Of a DNA stretch of 32,602 bases, positions 1-9,889 are shown piece after piece. The stretch is from the NCBI GenBank assembly GCA_023142215.1, contig JAGLJW010000016.1, positions 1-32,602 of the forward strand. Reading direction: 5' to 3'. Under the pieces are notes generated by a model. That model had not been told where the DNA came from. It was given only the letters and a program-made list of their open reading frames with translations, and made no database searches. The position numbers were made by a program, and so were the translations under genes. Numbering within the stretch: the first letter of the stretch is position 1; every line of letters starts with the position of its first letter. Source of the stretch: Candidatus Parcubacteria bacterium (GTDB lineage Bacteria > Patescibacteriota > Patescibacteriia > Patescibacteriales > UBA12075).

Positions 1-92
1 TTTTAGTGATTGGCGACAGTCCCTTTATATATTCTATTTTTCATGATATACTAAAAATAAGACTATTATTAATTAAATAAAAATTATTTATT

Positions 93-524
93 ATGCGTAC
101 ATATATTAAGTCTGGTTTAAAATCACTAATATTAATAATTCCTTTTATACTATATCTACTAGTGAGGTTTTTATTCCCACTTTGTCCTGATAATGATTAT
201 ATTAATATTTTAAAAGCTACTGTCCTGTTTTCATGTGTATCTATTGCGTTAACTTTTATAACATCTTTTATTACGCATTCAATAATTAAAAAACGTATTA
301 ATTTAAAAAAATGGCATGAATCTGGAATTAAAAGTTTTAATATCATAGTCCCTATATCGTCTTTACTGGCTCTTTTTGGAGTATTAGTCTTTTTACCGGG
401 AATACTAAACACGCTGTTGCTCATTATATTCTTCTTTTGTATGACGCTATTATTAACTATAATACTTGGCATACCTATTAGTATAATAGTAACCCGAATA
501 TCTTATTTTATAAACCAAAAATAG
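93..524 (+). CDS. small multi-pass membrane protein, tandem paralog 1
   Basis: 143-aa ORF with about four hydrophobic segments; start region almost identical to the next ORF (MRTYIKSGLKSL). Confidence 0.7.
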   Translation: MRTYIKSGLKSLILIIPFILYLLVRFLFPLCPDNDYINILKATVLFSCVSIALTFITSFITHSIIKKRINLKKWHESGIKSFNIIVPISSLLALFGVLVFLPGILNTLLLIIFFFCMTLLLTIILGIPISIIVTRISYFINQK

Positions 525-582
525 TTTATCTATTATCACCGCTTCCTAAAATTTATCATTAATTAAATAAAAATTATTTACT

Positions 583-1032
583 ATGCGTACATATATTAAG
601 TCTGGTTTAAAATCACTAATATTTATAATTCCTTTTATACTATTAATAAGTTTTAATACACTTCATCATGCTGGCTATACTGATATTTTAAAGATTGCCA
701 CCATATTTATGTCCATATCCATTGCATCAGCTTTTATAACATCTTTCATTACACACTCAATGATTAAAAAACGCGTTGAATTAAAAAAGTGGTATAAATC
801 TGGAATTAAAAGTTTTAATGTCATAGTCCCTATATCATCTCTAATATCTATTAGCGCATTCTCAACTACTTACAGAACATTCGGAGCACCTGACTTCTTT
901 GCATCAGTACCTTTAAATATACTAGTTGTTGTTATTCTGTTTTTTTTCTATACACTTTGCTTCACTATAATACTTGGCATACCTATTAGTATAATAGTAA
1001 TCTCAATATCTTATTTTATAAACCGAGAATAA
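583..1032 (+). CDS. small multi-pass membrane protein, tandem paralog 2
   Basis: 149-aa ORF clearly homologous to 93..524 in N-terminus, middle (IKKR..LKKW..SGIKSFN) and C-terminus. Confidence 0.7.
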   Translation: MRTYIKSGLKSLIFIIPFILLISFNTLHHAGYTDILKIATIFMSISIASAFITSFITHSMIKKRVELKKWYKSGIKSFNVIVPISSLISISAFSTTYRTFGAPDFFASVPLNILVVVILFFFYTLCFTIILGIPISIIVISISYFINRE

Positions 1033-1033
1033 T

Positions 1034-1363
1034 TTATCTATTATCACCACTTCCTTGAATTGTTCCTCTTTCTAATCGTGAAAATAATTTTTCTAAGTTA
1101 TTGTTTGCAACTTCATCTAAGGAAACATCTAATTCTCTTGCAATTTGAGCAACATACCACAATACATCTCCAAGTTCTTTTCCAATTTCTTTTTTCTTTT
1201 CATCTGTCATTATGCCATTGTCATCACGCATAATTTTTTTTACTTTATTTGCAATTTCACCAGCCTCACCAGTTAAACCAAGAGTGGGGTAGATGATATT
1301 TTTTCCAACATTTGGATACAAAGCTGTTTTTTTAGCTTGTTCTTGATACTCATTTAAAGTCAT
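1034..1363 (-). CDS. MazG-like nucleotide pyrophosphohydrolase
   Basis: MTLNEYQEQAKKTA...GLTGEAGEIANKVKK...ELGDVLWYVAQIA: MazG/dUTPase-like EExxE...ExxD pattern. Confidence 0.88.
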   Translation of the reverse strand: MTLNEYQEQAKKTALYPNVGKNIIYPTLGLTGEAGEIANKVKKIMRDDNGIMTDEKKKEIGKELGDVLWYVAQIARELDVSLDEVANNNLEKLFSRLERGTIQGSGDNR

Positions 1364-1367
1364 AAGT

Positions 1368-2474
1368 TTATTCTTTATTTTTAATTATCCAATAGACTGC
1401 AATTAGAGTACTAATTGGTACTGTTAAAATTAATCCAATACTACCTGTTAAAGTTCTAACTATTTCTGTTGCAATTACTTCATTGTTGATTATTTGCCCC
1501 CATGTGCCAAAAATGCTTCCACCACTTACAAACAATATCAACAAGGGGAGTGAGACACCGACGTAAGCCAGGAATAAGGTGTTCGTCATTGAGCTAATGT
1601 GTGACACGCCAACTTTATAAGCTTTATGAAAAACTTCTTTTTTAGATTGATCAGAATTAGCTTTAATTATTTGTTCTACTGCAACAACTTGTGAAATTAC
1701 TACATCGTCTAAAATACCCAAAGTACCAATTATCATACCTGCCAATAATAAACCTTTGAAATTAATTACTGTTTCACCAAAACTAACCAAATAAAACATT
1801 TCATCGGAAGCAAGTCCTGATAAACAAACAAGCTCTATAAAAAACCAAGATAAAATAATAGAAATAAATAATCCAATTGATATACTGACAATGGCAATAT
1901 GCGACTTGGTTTTAAATCCTTCTGTAATATAGATTATTGAAAATAAAATTATTATAGATCCAATTAAGGTTGTTAATAATGGACTATGTCCTGATATTAT
2001 TTGTGGGATTAAATATTTTACAATTACTAAAAATGATATAGCCAATGAAAACAAAGAACGTACTCCTTTTAATTTTCCAACTGCTATTACTACTAAAATA
2101 AACAGGATAAACAATAAAGCTAAAAAATCAGAACGTTCGTAATCTGTTATGTAATAATTAGCTTTTCCTAATTCATCAAAACTAGCAACGACGATAACTT
2201 TGTCATTTTCTTTGTAAATATTATTTTTTATTACATCAAAATCTTTAATATTATTAATAACAATTTCTTTTCCAGCTTCATCACCATCAAGAAGTTTTAT
2301 TTTGATTCTTTGCTGTTCAACTTTTTCTTCATCTGGCAATTCTTTCTCAACTTGTTCTAAAATTTCAAGAACTCTGGCAGAAAAAACTTTATCTGCAATA
2401 GCTTCTTTGTCTTGGGCTAAAACCAAAAATGGAATAAATAATAATATTAAGATGAATAATAATATTTTTTTCAT
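1368..2474 (-). CDS. YibE/F family multi-pass membrane protein
   Basis: Signal peptide, short extracytoplasmic domain, then multi-TM region with YibE/F-like segments (GILDDVVISQ...ISSMTNTLFLAYVG). Confidence 0.85.
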   Translation of the reverse strand: MKKILLFILILLFIPFLVLAQDKEAIADKVFSARVLEILEQVEKELPDEEKVEQQRIKIKLLDGDEAGKEIVINNIKDFDVIKNNIYKENDKVIVVASFDELGKANYYITDYERSDFLALLFILFILVVIAVGKLKGVRSLFSLAISFLVIVKYLIPQIISGHSPLLTTLIGSIIILFSIIYITEGFKTKSHIAIVSISIGLFISIILSWFFIELVCLSGLASDEMFYLVSFGETVINFKGLLLAGMIIGTLGILDDVVISQVVAVEQIIKANSDQSKKEVFHKAYKVGVSHISSMTNTLFLAYVGVSLPLLILFVSGGSIFGTWGQIINNEVIATEIVRTLTGSIGLILTVPISTLIAVYWIIKNKE

Positions 2475-2475
2475 A

Positions 2476-3969
2476 CTAATGAATATTTGTTACATATAAA
2501 TCAACAGGTGCATAATCATCTGTTAATATAGGCAAATCATTATCAACTTTTTTAGTCCATAAATGACTTAAGTGCTTATCAAACTCTAAATTTTCACTTT
2601 TAAATTCAGGTTTATTCTCACTCTTTAAAAAAACAACTAGAGAATTTTGTCTTTTAAAACCATCCTCAGGATATTGAACAGGGAAGATATAGGCTTGAGG
2701 AAATTTTGTTTTATAGGTAGCAATTTCAGCACGCATAAATTTTCCTTTATCGCCGTCAATGGCAGAAATAATATTAACAAGCACAACTCCGTCATCACTT
2801 AAATTATTATACAACTTGCTTACCACTTCTTTTGTTGTTAAATGAAATGGCGCAGATAGATTAGAATTAAATGCATCCATAATTATTACATCATAAACTT
2901 CTTTCATTTCATTAATAAAAGTTCTTCCATCTTCGTGATAAATATTTATTCTATCATTTTCTTTGAAATCAAAATATTTTTTTGCAACATTGATTAATTC
3001 TGGATCAATTTCAACCACATCCATTGTTCCTGTTTCACTTCTTCGTAAAAAATCTTGCGGATAGGTATAAGTACCACCACCAATCATTAAAGTTTTTCGA
3101 TAGTTAGGTTTAAAATGTTCTGCTAGTCTGTAAAATCTATAGATATCAAAAACCAAATCATTATTATCATCTGTAAAAATTGCACTTTGTACTCCAAAGG
3201 GATCGGTAATATAGCCACGAATTGGTCTTTTTGTTTCTTTGTCTTTGGTTTCAATAATTCTAATATCATTATAGCTTGTACTAATTTCAATAAAATCTTT
3301 ATTTGTGGTTTTCGCATTAACAAAACTTATGGCTGTTATTAATATTAAAAACGAAACAATTGTAACATGCTTTTTTTCTATTTTTTTATTATTTTGTGTA
3401 TATGCTAATGCTGACGAAACCAAAAGAGAAAGCACAATAAATAATAAAATATTAGAAGAACCAATCATTGGAATTAAAACAAAACCTGCTAAAAATGTTC
3501 CAAATATACTTCCAACAGTTGAAATAGCATACATAGAGCCAATTGTTTCACCTGAGTGTTCAATTTCTTTTAATTTCAATCTAACGGCATAAGGTGAAAC
3601 CATTCCAAATAAAACACTAGCCGGAGCAAATAAGAATATTGTAGCAACAACACCTGCGATACGAATATCTTTAACAAAAAAACTTAAATACTCTAAAAAT
3701 GGATTTTTTATAAGTGCTGTAATGGTAATAAATAGAGCAGCTACAAAAATCATACTAGACAAAGTTAAATAATTTGGTTTTCTGTCAGATAATTTTCCTC
3801 CAATATAATAACCTAAACTTAAGCTACCAAGTATTATTCCAATTAGACTGGTCCAGATAACTAAGGATGTTCCCATGTATGGTGCTAATATTCGTGAACC
3901 AACCAGTTCAAAAATCATAACAACAGCTCCGCTAATAAAAACAATAATTTCCAATAAATATTTTTTCAT
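2476..3969 (-). CDS. membrane-fused spermidine synthase-like protein (N-terminal TM region plus SAM-dependent methyltransferase-like domain)
   Basis: N-terminal TM segments (EIIVFISGAVVMIFELVGSRILAPYMG) and C-terminal MIGGGTYTYPQDFL...VVEIDPELINVAKKYF...DAFNS. Confidence 0.88.
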   Translation of the reverse strand: MKKYLLEIIVFISGAVVMIFELVGSRILAPYMGTSLVIWTSLIGIILGSLSLGYYIGGKLSDRKPNYLTLSSMIFVAALFITITALIKNPFLEYLSFFVKDIRIAGVVATIFLFAPASVLFGMVSPYAVRLKLKEIEHSGETIGSMYAISTVGSIFGTFLAGFVLIPMIGSSNILLFIVLSLLVSSALAYTQNNKKIEKKHVTIVSFLILITAISFVNAKTTNKDFIEISTSYNDIRIIETKDKETKRPIRGYITDPFGVQSAIFTDDNNDLVFDIYRFYRLAEHFKPNYRKTLMIGGGTYTYPQDFLRRSETGTMDVVEIDPELINVAKKYFDFKENDRINIYHEDGRTFINEMKEVYDVIIMDAFNSNLSAPFHLTTKEVVSKLYNNLSDDGVVLVNIISAIDGDKGKFMRAEIATYKTKFPQAYIFPVQYPEDGFKRQNSLVVFLKSENKPEFKSENLEFDKHLSHLWTKKVDNDLPILTDDYAPVDLYVTNIH

Positions 3970-3986
3970 AATAACATTTTTTTAAT

Positions 3987-4059
3987 GGGTCTGTCGCCAA
4001 ACTACAGTTTTGGCATAAATTTTCAGATTTCGGTCATACTGTAGTTTGGTGACAAACCC
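3987..4059. repeat. hairpin/MITE-like interspersed repeat, copy B
   Basis: 22-nt inverted arms GGGTCTGTCGCCAAACTACAGT / ACTGTAGTTTGGTGACAAACCC (2 mismatches) around TTTGGCATAAATTTTCAGATTT; related sequence at 1-25 and 11506-11608. Confidence 0.75.
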
Positions 4060-4068
4060 TAAATAAAT

Positions 4069-5205
4069 TTAAAACATAATCCACTCTGGTTTAAATATTA
4101 AAAGTATTCCTAGAATGAATATAATAATTCCTCCAATTAAGTTTGCATATTTAGTGTATTTTGTATTAATTCCTTTCAATTCTAAGGTTTTCATAGCAAT
4201 AACAAAAATTAACATGTCATCAAGCATGAAAATCAAAATATAAAAAACTAAATAAATATAATATTGCCAGACTGGCAAATTACTAACTGTAAGTATTTGA
4301 GCAAAAACAGCCGGTAATCCTGCAGAACAAACCAATTCAACTAAATTTACGGCAACAGCTAAAATAATAATACCTAATAGTGCCAACCAAAGTTTTTGTT
4401 CTGTAATAATTTTTTGAATTTTACAAAAAATCTTTTTTCTTTTTTCATTACCAGTTACCCTGCAAGATCCGTTTTTGTTATTTAAATAATCATACACATG
4501 ATAAGAACCGCTTGCAACAGCAACAAAACCAATTAGAATACGTACCCAAAAAACGAAACCGATAAATAAAAACAAATTCAACCAAGCAGATAAAAATAAA
4601 AAATACACTGTTCCTGATGAAAAAATAAAAGTCATACCAAGAATCCACATTCGTTTTTTATCTTGCATGCCTAAAAGAAGACTAATTAAAAAAATTAAAA
4701 CCCACATAGCACAAGGATTAAAGCCATCAGTTGCTGCTATTATAAACGTTAAAAAGGGTAAAGAAAAATTTCTAGCATTAATTTCACCAATGAAAGGAAT
4801 ACTAATAAGCACAGGGGAATTATTTTCTTCATTTGATGTATCAAGATATCTTTTAATAATTTCTTCTATTTTTTTTCCTGTTATTTCATCGGATCCATAT
4901 CCAATTACATATTCATCTTCAATAATTAATAAAGGAACTCCAGTTCTTGAAACATTTAATTTTTTGACAAATTGTTTATAAAATTCTTGATTTTCAGAAT
5001 TATGATAAGTTTCAAATTTATTGATAATTATATTAGGATATTTATCTTTTAACTTTAATAAAAAAATTTCCTCTTTAGCACAATGCGGACAACTATCACC
5101 ATAAAAAAAATATAAATTAATTTCAGGTTGATTTGCCTTTACCGGACTAATAAAAATGTATGAAAATAAAAAAATGAAAATAATTAATAAAAATATTTTT
5201 TTCAT
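4069..5205 (-). CDS. thioredoxin/glutaredoxin domain fused to CcdA/DsbD-like transmembrane domain
   Basis: Signal peptide; FFYGDSCPHCAKEE (CxxC); TM region with ATDGFNPCAMWVL and ELVCSAGLP, the paired-Cys pattern of CcdA-like domains. Confidence 0.85.
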   Translation of the reverse strand: MKKIFLLIIFIFLFSYIFISPVKANQPEINLYFFYGDSCPHCAKEEIFLLKLKDKYPNIIINKFETYHNSENQEFYKQFVKKLNVSRTGVPLLIIEDEYVIGYGSDEITGKKIEEIIKRYLDTSNEENNSPVLISIPFIGEINARNFSLPFLTFIIAATDGFNPCAMWVLIFLISLLLGMQDKKRMWILGMTFIFSSGTVYFLFLSAWLNLFLFIGFVFWVRILIGFVAVASGSYHVYDYLNNKNGSCRVTGNEKRKKIFCKIQKIITEQKLWLALLGIIILAVAVNLVELVCSAGLPAVFAQILTVSNLPVWQYYIYLVFYILIFMLDDMLIFVIAMKTLELKGINTKYTKYANLIGGIIIFILGILLIFKPEWIMF

Positions 5206-5283
5206 AAACTAACTTGTTATTCTTGTAAAAACAAGAATGTATTTTATTTGTAATAATTAATATTATACACTACCAAACAGAAC

Positions 5284-5311
5284 TTGACAAAGATTAGAAA
5301 AAGTATATAAT
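5284..5311 (+). promoter_or_regulatory. sigma70-type promoter TTGACA-16-TATAAT
   Basis: Exact consensus -35 (5284-5289) and -10 (5306-5311), 16-nt spacer, directly upstream of the 52-aa ORF. Confidence 0.8.
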
Positions 5312-5354
5312 GTATTGCAAGGTCTTTCAAGTCAAAACAAACAAGGAGAAAAAA

Positions 5355-5513
5355 ATGGAAAATCTTTTTTTGGAAATAATAGGTTTTTGTGGCGTATGCA
5401 TATATTTAGTTTCTAATCTAATAGATACTGGAAAAACAGAAGATTTTAGAAAAACTCTTTTGGAAAAGTCAGACAAACAAAATAAATTGCTTAAAAAAAT
5501 TCTTGAAAAATAA
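5355..5513 (+). CDS. 52-aa single-TM small protein
   Basis: MENLFLEIIGFCGVCIYLVSNLIDTGKTEDFRKTLLEKSDKQNKLLKKILEK; AAGGAG Shine-Dalgarno just upstream; the tracked ATG at 5310 lies inside the -10 box so the start is reassigned to 5355. Confidence 0.75.
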   Translation: MENLFLEIIGFCGVCIYLVSNLIDTGKTEDFRKTLLEKSDKQNKLLKKILEK

Positions 5514-5526
5514 CATTAATCTTTAC

Positions 5527-5558
5527 ACAAGTCAAAATTATTGGCTTGTCTTTTTTTT
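5527..5558 (+). terminator. intrinsic terminator of the 52-aa ORF
   Basis: ACAAGTC...GGCTTGT stem followed by CTTTTTTTT. Confidence 0.75.
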
Positions 5559-5743
5559 ACAAAAATTCCTCCCCGAAAAATGAGGAGGAATTTAAGTAAA
5601 AAAGGGGCACGCCTGAGTCTGTTTTAATTTTTAATATTTGTTTTAATTAATAATAATTTACATTATTATTGTTGTTTTATATTATTGATTTCGATGATAC
5701 GTCCCAATGAATGATACGCCCCAGCGGGGCGCATCTACGGGGT

Positions 5744-7201
5744 TTATTTTTTGTTTTCATTGTCTTCTTTTTCATTTTCACTCTCTTTTTCTTTAATCAA
5801 TTCGCGATTCACCCACAATATCCAAGCAATTACTGCTATTAAAAATACTGTGAATATTAGAACGCTCCATGATTTTCCTTGTCCTTGATTGTCTTCTGTC
5901 ACAGCACCTGTTTTTTCAGCTGATGTTGTTGATATTTCTTTGCTTAATATTTCTTCAACATCTTTGTCTTGAATATTATCATTTTCTTTTATTTCTTTGT
6001 CATCAACCTTGTCTGTAATATTGTTTTTAATTTCTTCATCTCGTTCTGAATCATCTTTAATTCTTACCTGTGGAACAATTTCTTTTTTAATTTCTTGCTT
6101 TGGTTCTTCTTTAATTTTGTCCTCTGTTATATCAACATTTTTTTCTTTTTCAACTATTTCAATTTCCTTATCCTCTTTTATATCATAAATATATTCAGCT
6201 ATTTCAGTGTCCTCAATTTTATCACTAACAGCTACTTCGCTAATCATAGGACTTAAGTCACTAGTAACTACAATCTTTGCAAAATTTGACCAAACACTCT
6301 CTTTTCCTCTATCGTCAATAGTTACAACATATACGAAATGATTTCCTGCACTTAAATCAGATTTAATCATATAAACAAAATCAATTGTACCAGATTCATG
6401 ATTTCCTACTTTTATCATTCCATCCATTTTTTGATCTACAAACACTTTAACAAATAATCCATTCTTAACTAATCCTGTTACAAAAGGTCTGGTTTTGTCG
6501 GCTGTATTTGAAACAATGCTTACATTTGAAGCAACAGGAAGATGATGTTCAATATTAAATTTTAAAATATTAGAAATTTTACTTTTTCTGCCATTTTCAT
6601 CTTCGGCTACAACCCAAACCGTATGATTTCCAACTGATAAATTTAAAAATGGTTTATAGGCAAAATTAGCTGTTCCTGAATCATGAGATAAAATTGATGT
6701 TTTTCCATTATACACTCCGTCAACATAAACATGTACTAACGAATTAGTTCTGGTTAAACCTTTAATATATGGTTTTACTTTAGCTATTATAATTTGTTCA
6801 TTAGGAAAAATTAAAGTTGGGGCAGACAGCTCTGGAACAATAATTTCAAAACTTTCACTAAATTCTGACATCAATTCTGTATTAACTTTTTTAGCAATTA
6901 CTTTAATGCTATGACTTCCAACTTCTAAAATTTTATTTAATTTAAAATAATAATTATTAGTTTCAGTACCTTTTGATTGAATTATTGCATTACCTAAAAA
7001 TTTATCATTCTCATAAACTAAAACATCAGAATCTTTTTCCACTAAACCAATTATTAACGGTTGAGTTAAATTTGCTTTTTCAGTATTTACTTCAATAATC
7101 ATCGGAGTTTTCACTGAAGCAGCTTGAGCTAATTTATTTGGTAGAAAAAATAACACTGTTAATACACCCAGAATAAATAAGCTTTTATAAAATCGTTTCA
7201 T
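5744..7201 (-). CDS. secreted/membrane-anchored surface protein with three Ig-like repeats
   Basis: N-terminal signal peptide, three related beta-rich repeats (xxGLVxxxxxVxVxxDxxxxG...GxHxVxVVA), acidic/lysine-rich linker, C-terminal TM (VLIFTVFLIAVIAWILWV). Confidence 0.75.
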   Translation of the reverse strand: MKRFYKSLFILGVLTVLFFLPNKLAQAASVKTPMIIEVNTEKANLTQPLIIGLVEKDSDVLVYENDKFLGNAIIQSKGTETNNYYFKLNKILEVGSHSIKVIAKKVNTELMSEFSESFEIIVPELSAPTLIFPNEQIIIAKVKPYIKGLTRTNSLVHVYVDGVYNGKTSILSHDSGTANFAYKPFLNLSVGNHTVWVVAEDENGRKSKISNILKFNIEHHLPVASNVSIVSNTADKTRPFVTGLVKNGLFVKVFVDQKMDGMIKVGNHESGTIDFVYMIKSDLSAGNHFVYVVTIDDRGKESVWSNFAKIVVTSDLSPMISEVAVSDKIEDTEIAEYIYDIKEDKEIEIVEKEKNVDITEDKIKEEPKQEIKKEIVPQVRIKDDSERDEEIKNNITDKVDDKEIKENDNIQDKDVEEILSKEISTTSAEKTGAVTEDNQGQGKSWSVLIFTVFLIAVIAWILWVNRELIKEKESENEKEDNENKK

Positions 7202-7497
7202 AAAAATTTCTTTCCCTCACTTAATTAGTAATTTATTATTATTTATAATTTTATTTTTTTTAAGAACAGTTTATTTTAGTATTTTTTGTTTATATTTGTA
7301 TTTATATTTGTATTTGTATTTCATAAAAGAACAAACAGATAAAGAAAGATCGATTTATTGTTTTTATACATTAACTTAATAATATATTTTTGACAAGAGC
7401 AAAAAAACAACTATAGAAAAATAACCACTCATAACCTTAAACTGTATCATTTTGTAAGCAATAGCCAGAGAGAGTTCTGAAATTACATAAAAACTAA

Positions 7498-7537
7498 TTC
7501 ATAGCATTAGTGTACGATCGTATCTTAATGCTATGAA
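7498..7537. terminator. long dyad-symmetric hairpin downstream of yraN
   Basis: TTCATAGCATTA (7498-7509) / TAATGCTATGAA (7526-7537), shared centre with inner TACGATCGTA. Confidence 0.5.
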
Positions 7538-7575
7538 AAATAATTTTTATATTAACAAGTTTTTATTAAAATAAC

Positions 7576-7971
7576 TTAAAAAATTTCTTTAAAATGTTTA
7601 ATATTGGCTGTTTTATTTATTTTGTTTAAATCAATAGCAATTAAATCTAGTCTTGTTTTTTCTGGATTAATTTTATTCTTGGCAACATACATTGAAATAG
7701 CTCGAATTAAATGTTTCAATTTATTTCCAGTCATTGCATCCTCAGCTTTACTAAAACTATTTTTTAAACGAGTTTTAACTTCTACAAAAACTATTTCATC
7801 TTTATACTGACAAATTAAATCAATTTCTTTGTAACTAACTTTTACATTTTTTTTGAGCAATTTATAACCCTTCTTCCTTAAATAATCTATGGCTAATCTT
7901 TCACCAAAAACACCAACTTTTTGTTTGTAATTTAAATTATCATAATTAATTTCATTTTTCTTAAAAAACAT
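7576..7971 (-). CDS. yraN: UPF0102 (YraN) endonuclease-like protein
   Basis: GERLAIDYLRKKGYKLLKKNVKVSYKEIDLICQYKDEIVFVEVKTR, canonical UPF0102 pattern. Confidence 0.92.
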   Translation of the reverse strand: MFFKKNEINYDNLNYKQKVGVFGERLAIDYLRKKGYKLLKKNVKVSYKEIDLICQYKDEIVFVEVKTRLKNSFSKAEDAMTGNKLKHLIRAISMYVAKNKINPEKTRLDLIAIDLNKINKTANIKHFKEIF

Positions 7972-7972
7972 T

Positions 7973-8362
7973 TTAAGGTAAATATTTTTTAAATTCTTCG
8001 TCCTTTTTTCTTTTTTCTCTAAGTTTTGGTATTTGTTTTGATTGTTTATAAATTAAAATTAACCAAAAAATCATACCTATCACCCATAATACAAACCAAA
8101 ATCTAGCTGAAAAAAATCTAATATTTTCATAAGTAAAAAACAACAACAGAAGTGAAATAACAAAATTTGTTACTGTGAAAAAATGCAATCTTCGCCAAAT
8201 TTTAGAATAAGATCCTTTTTTTATTTGACTTAAATAAATCGATAAAATAACAAAAATAGCTAAGATTAAAATGAAAAGAATAAAATATAATTGCATTCTT
8301 GGTTCTAGGCTACCTGGACGAAAATTTGTCCAATAATCTAATTTGAAAATATTTTTATACAT
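7973..8362 (-). CDS. conserved hypothetical membrane protein
   Basis: 129-aa ORF with three hydrophobic segments, stop 2 nt from yraN start. Confidence 0.65.
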   Translation of the reverse strand: MYKNIFKLDYWTNFRPGSLEPRMQLYFILFILILAIFVILSIYLSQIKKGSYSKIWRRLHFFTVTNFVISLLLLFFTYENIRFFSARFWFVLWVIGMIFWLILIYKQSKQIPKLREKRKKDEEFKKYLP

Positions 8363-8466
8363 ACTGTTTAGTTAAATTTTATTTATTATTCTTTTAATAT
8401 CATAATAAATATTAAAAGTCAAAAAAAATAAGCTCTTCATGAATATAGCCCAAACATTTTTGTTTT

Positions 8467-9021
8467 TTATATTTTTATAAATACCAAACCATAGTGATAT
8501 TTACCAGCAAAAAATTCTTCTTCAAATTTTAAACCTAATTTTTTTGAACCTTTTATTAAATTATCTTTTTTTACTCGGAATTCTGAAGGCGGACCAAGAG
8601 GAGAAGCAATATTTTTCCACTCAACTATAATAATTTTACCTTGATTTTTAATCATTCTAGTTGATTCTCTGATAATTTCAGGTCTTTTGTGCGATTGATA
8701 AAGTGTATTTATTAAAAAAACTATATCCAAACTGCAAGTTTCAATTTTAGTAGCTCCAAAAATTTCAATATCACTCCAAATTGTTCTAACATTTCTAGTA
8801 TTCTCCACTCTAGCTCTTCGAGACACTGTTTCTAGGGCTGTTTTTAGAATGTCAACAGCATAAACCCTTCCTTTTGAACCAACTATCTCAGCAGCTGGAA
8901 AAACATATCTTCCTAAAGATCCACAACCTAGATCAGCCACCTTCATATTGGTTTCAATTTGAGCTTTATCTAAAATTAAATCAACATCCAATAAAGCTCT
9001 ACCTCCTGTTATATGATTCAT
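8467..9021 (-). CDS. class I SAM-dependent methyltransferase
   Basis: VADLGCGSLGRYVFPAAEIVGSKGRVYAVDI motif I/II, LDIVFLINTLYQ. Confidence 0.85.
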   Translation of the reverse strand: MNHITGGRALLDVDLILDKAQIETNMKVADLGCGSLGRYVFPAAEIVGSKGRVYAVDILKTALETVSRRARVENTRNVRTIWSDIEIFGATKIETCSLDIVFLINTLYQSHKRPEIIRESTRMIKNQGKIIIVEWKNIASPLGPPSEFRVKKDNLIKGSKKLGLKFEEEFFAGKYHYGLVFIKI

Positions 9022-9134
9022 AATATAAATATTATTAAGTAATTTTATATTTATATTATAGCCTATTTCATATCTTTTAACAATATTTTTATCAAATCAG
9101 TGTAGTTCTTAAAAAATATAATACAAATACAGGT

Positions 9135-9755
9135 TTATTGCAACATGCTTTTTACTGGTGAGAAACTTTTTCTATGTATAGGACATGGACCATATTCTTT
9201 TAGTGCAGCCATATGAATCTTAGTGCCATAACCCTTATGTTTATTAAATCCATATTTTGGATATTTATTATGATATTTAATTATTATTCTGTCACGTGTT
9301 ACTTTGGCAATTATTGAAGCAGCAGCTATTCCAAAAACCAAACTGTCACCACCAGGAATAATTCCTTGTTTTATTTTAATATTAGGAATTGCTATGTTGC
9401 CATCCACTAAAATAAAATCTGGTTTTTGTTTTAAATTATTAATCGCTAACTTCATAGCTAAAAGTGAAGCTTGTAAGATATTTATTTTATCAATTGTCCC
9501 ATGATCACAAATTCCAATTCCAATATCCATAGAACTTTCATGAATGAAATTAAATATTTTTTCACGTTTCTTTTCTGAAAGTTTTTTTGAGTCTTTAACT
9601 TCTTTTAAATCATCGCCTATTTTAAAATTATCATCAATTAAAACACAAGCAGCTACAACTGGGCCAGCCAATGGTCCTCTTCCTGCCTCATCTGTTGCAC
9701 CAACAAATTTATAACCTAAATTAAATATTTGTTTTTCTATTTTTAAATCATACAT
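9135..9755 (-). CDS. rnhB: ribonuclease HII
   Basis: GATDEAGRGPLAGPVVAACV...VKDSKKLSEKKRE...ILVDGN...KVTRDR...HKGYGTKIH. Confidence 0.96.
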   Translation of the reverse strand: MYDLKIEKQIFNLGYKFVGATDEAGRGPLAGPVVAACVLIDDNFKIGDDLKEVKDSKKLSEKKREKIFNFIHESSMDIGIGICDHGTIDKINILQASLLAMKLAINNLKQKPDFILVDGNIAIPNIKIKQGIIPGGDSLVFGIAAASIIAKVTRDRIIIKYHNKYPKYGFNKHKGYGTKIHMAALKEYGPCPIHRKSFSPVKSMLQ

Positions 9756-9889
9756 AATATAAATTTTAATAACTTTAGTATATCATAAACTATCCACAAT
9801 TGCTTATTTTACGTTTTTGCTAATATTTAACAAAATGAACAATTTAAGTCTCTAATTTTACACTTGTTAATAGTTTATTCACATTTTTC

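Noticed and set aside
2302-2499. Short antisense ORFs in the track (e.g. 197-472, 2302-2499, 3123-3323, 3305-3592, 4667-4981, 5997-6188, 30493-30885, 31447-31743)
   Set aside because: Fully overlap well-supported genes on the other frame/strand and show low-complexity or shadow translation only.
5564-5595. AAATTCCTCC...GGAGGAATTT hairpin as anti-SD riboswitch
   Set aside because: No ORF follows the GGAGG; more likely a plain dyad or terminator remnant.
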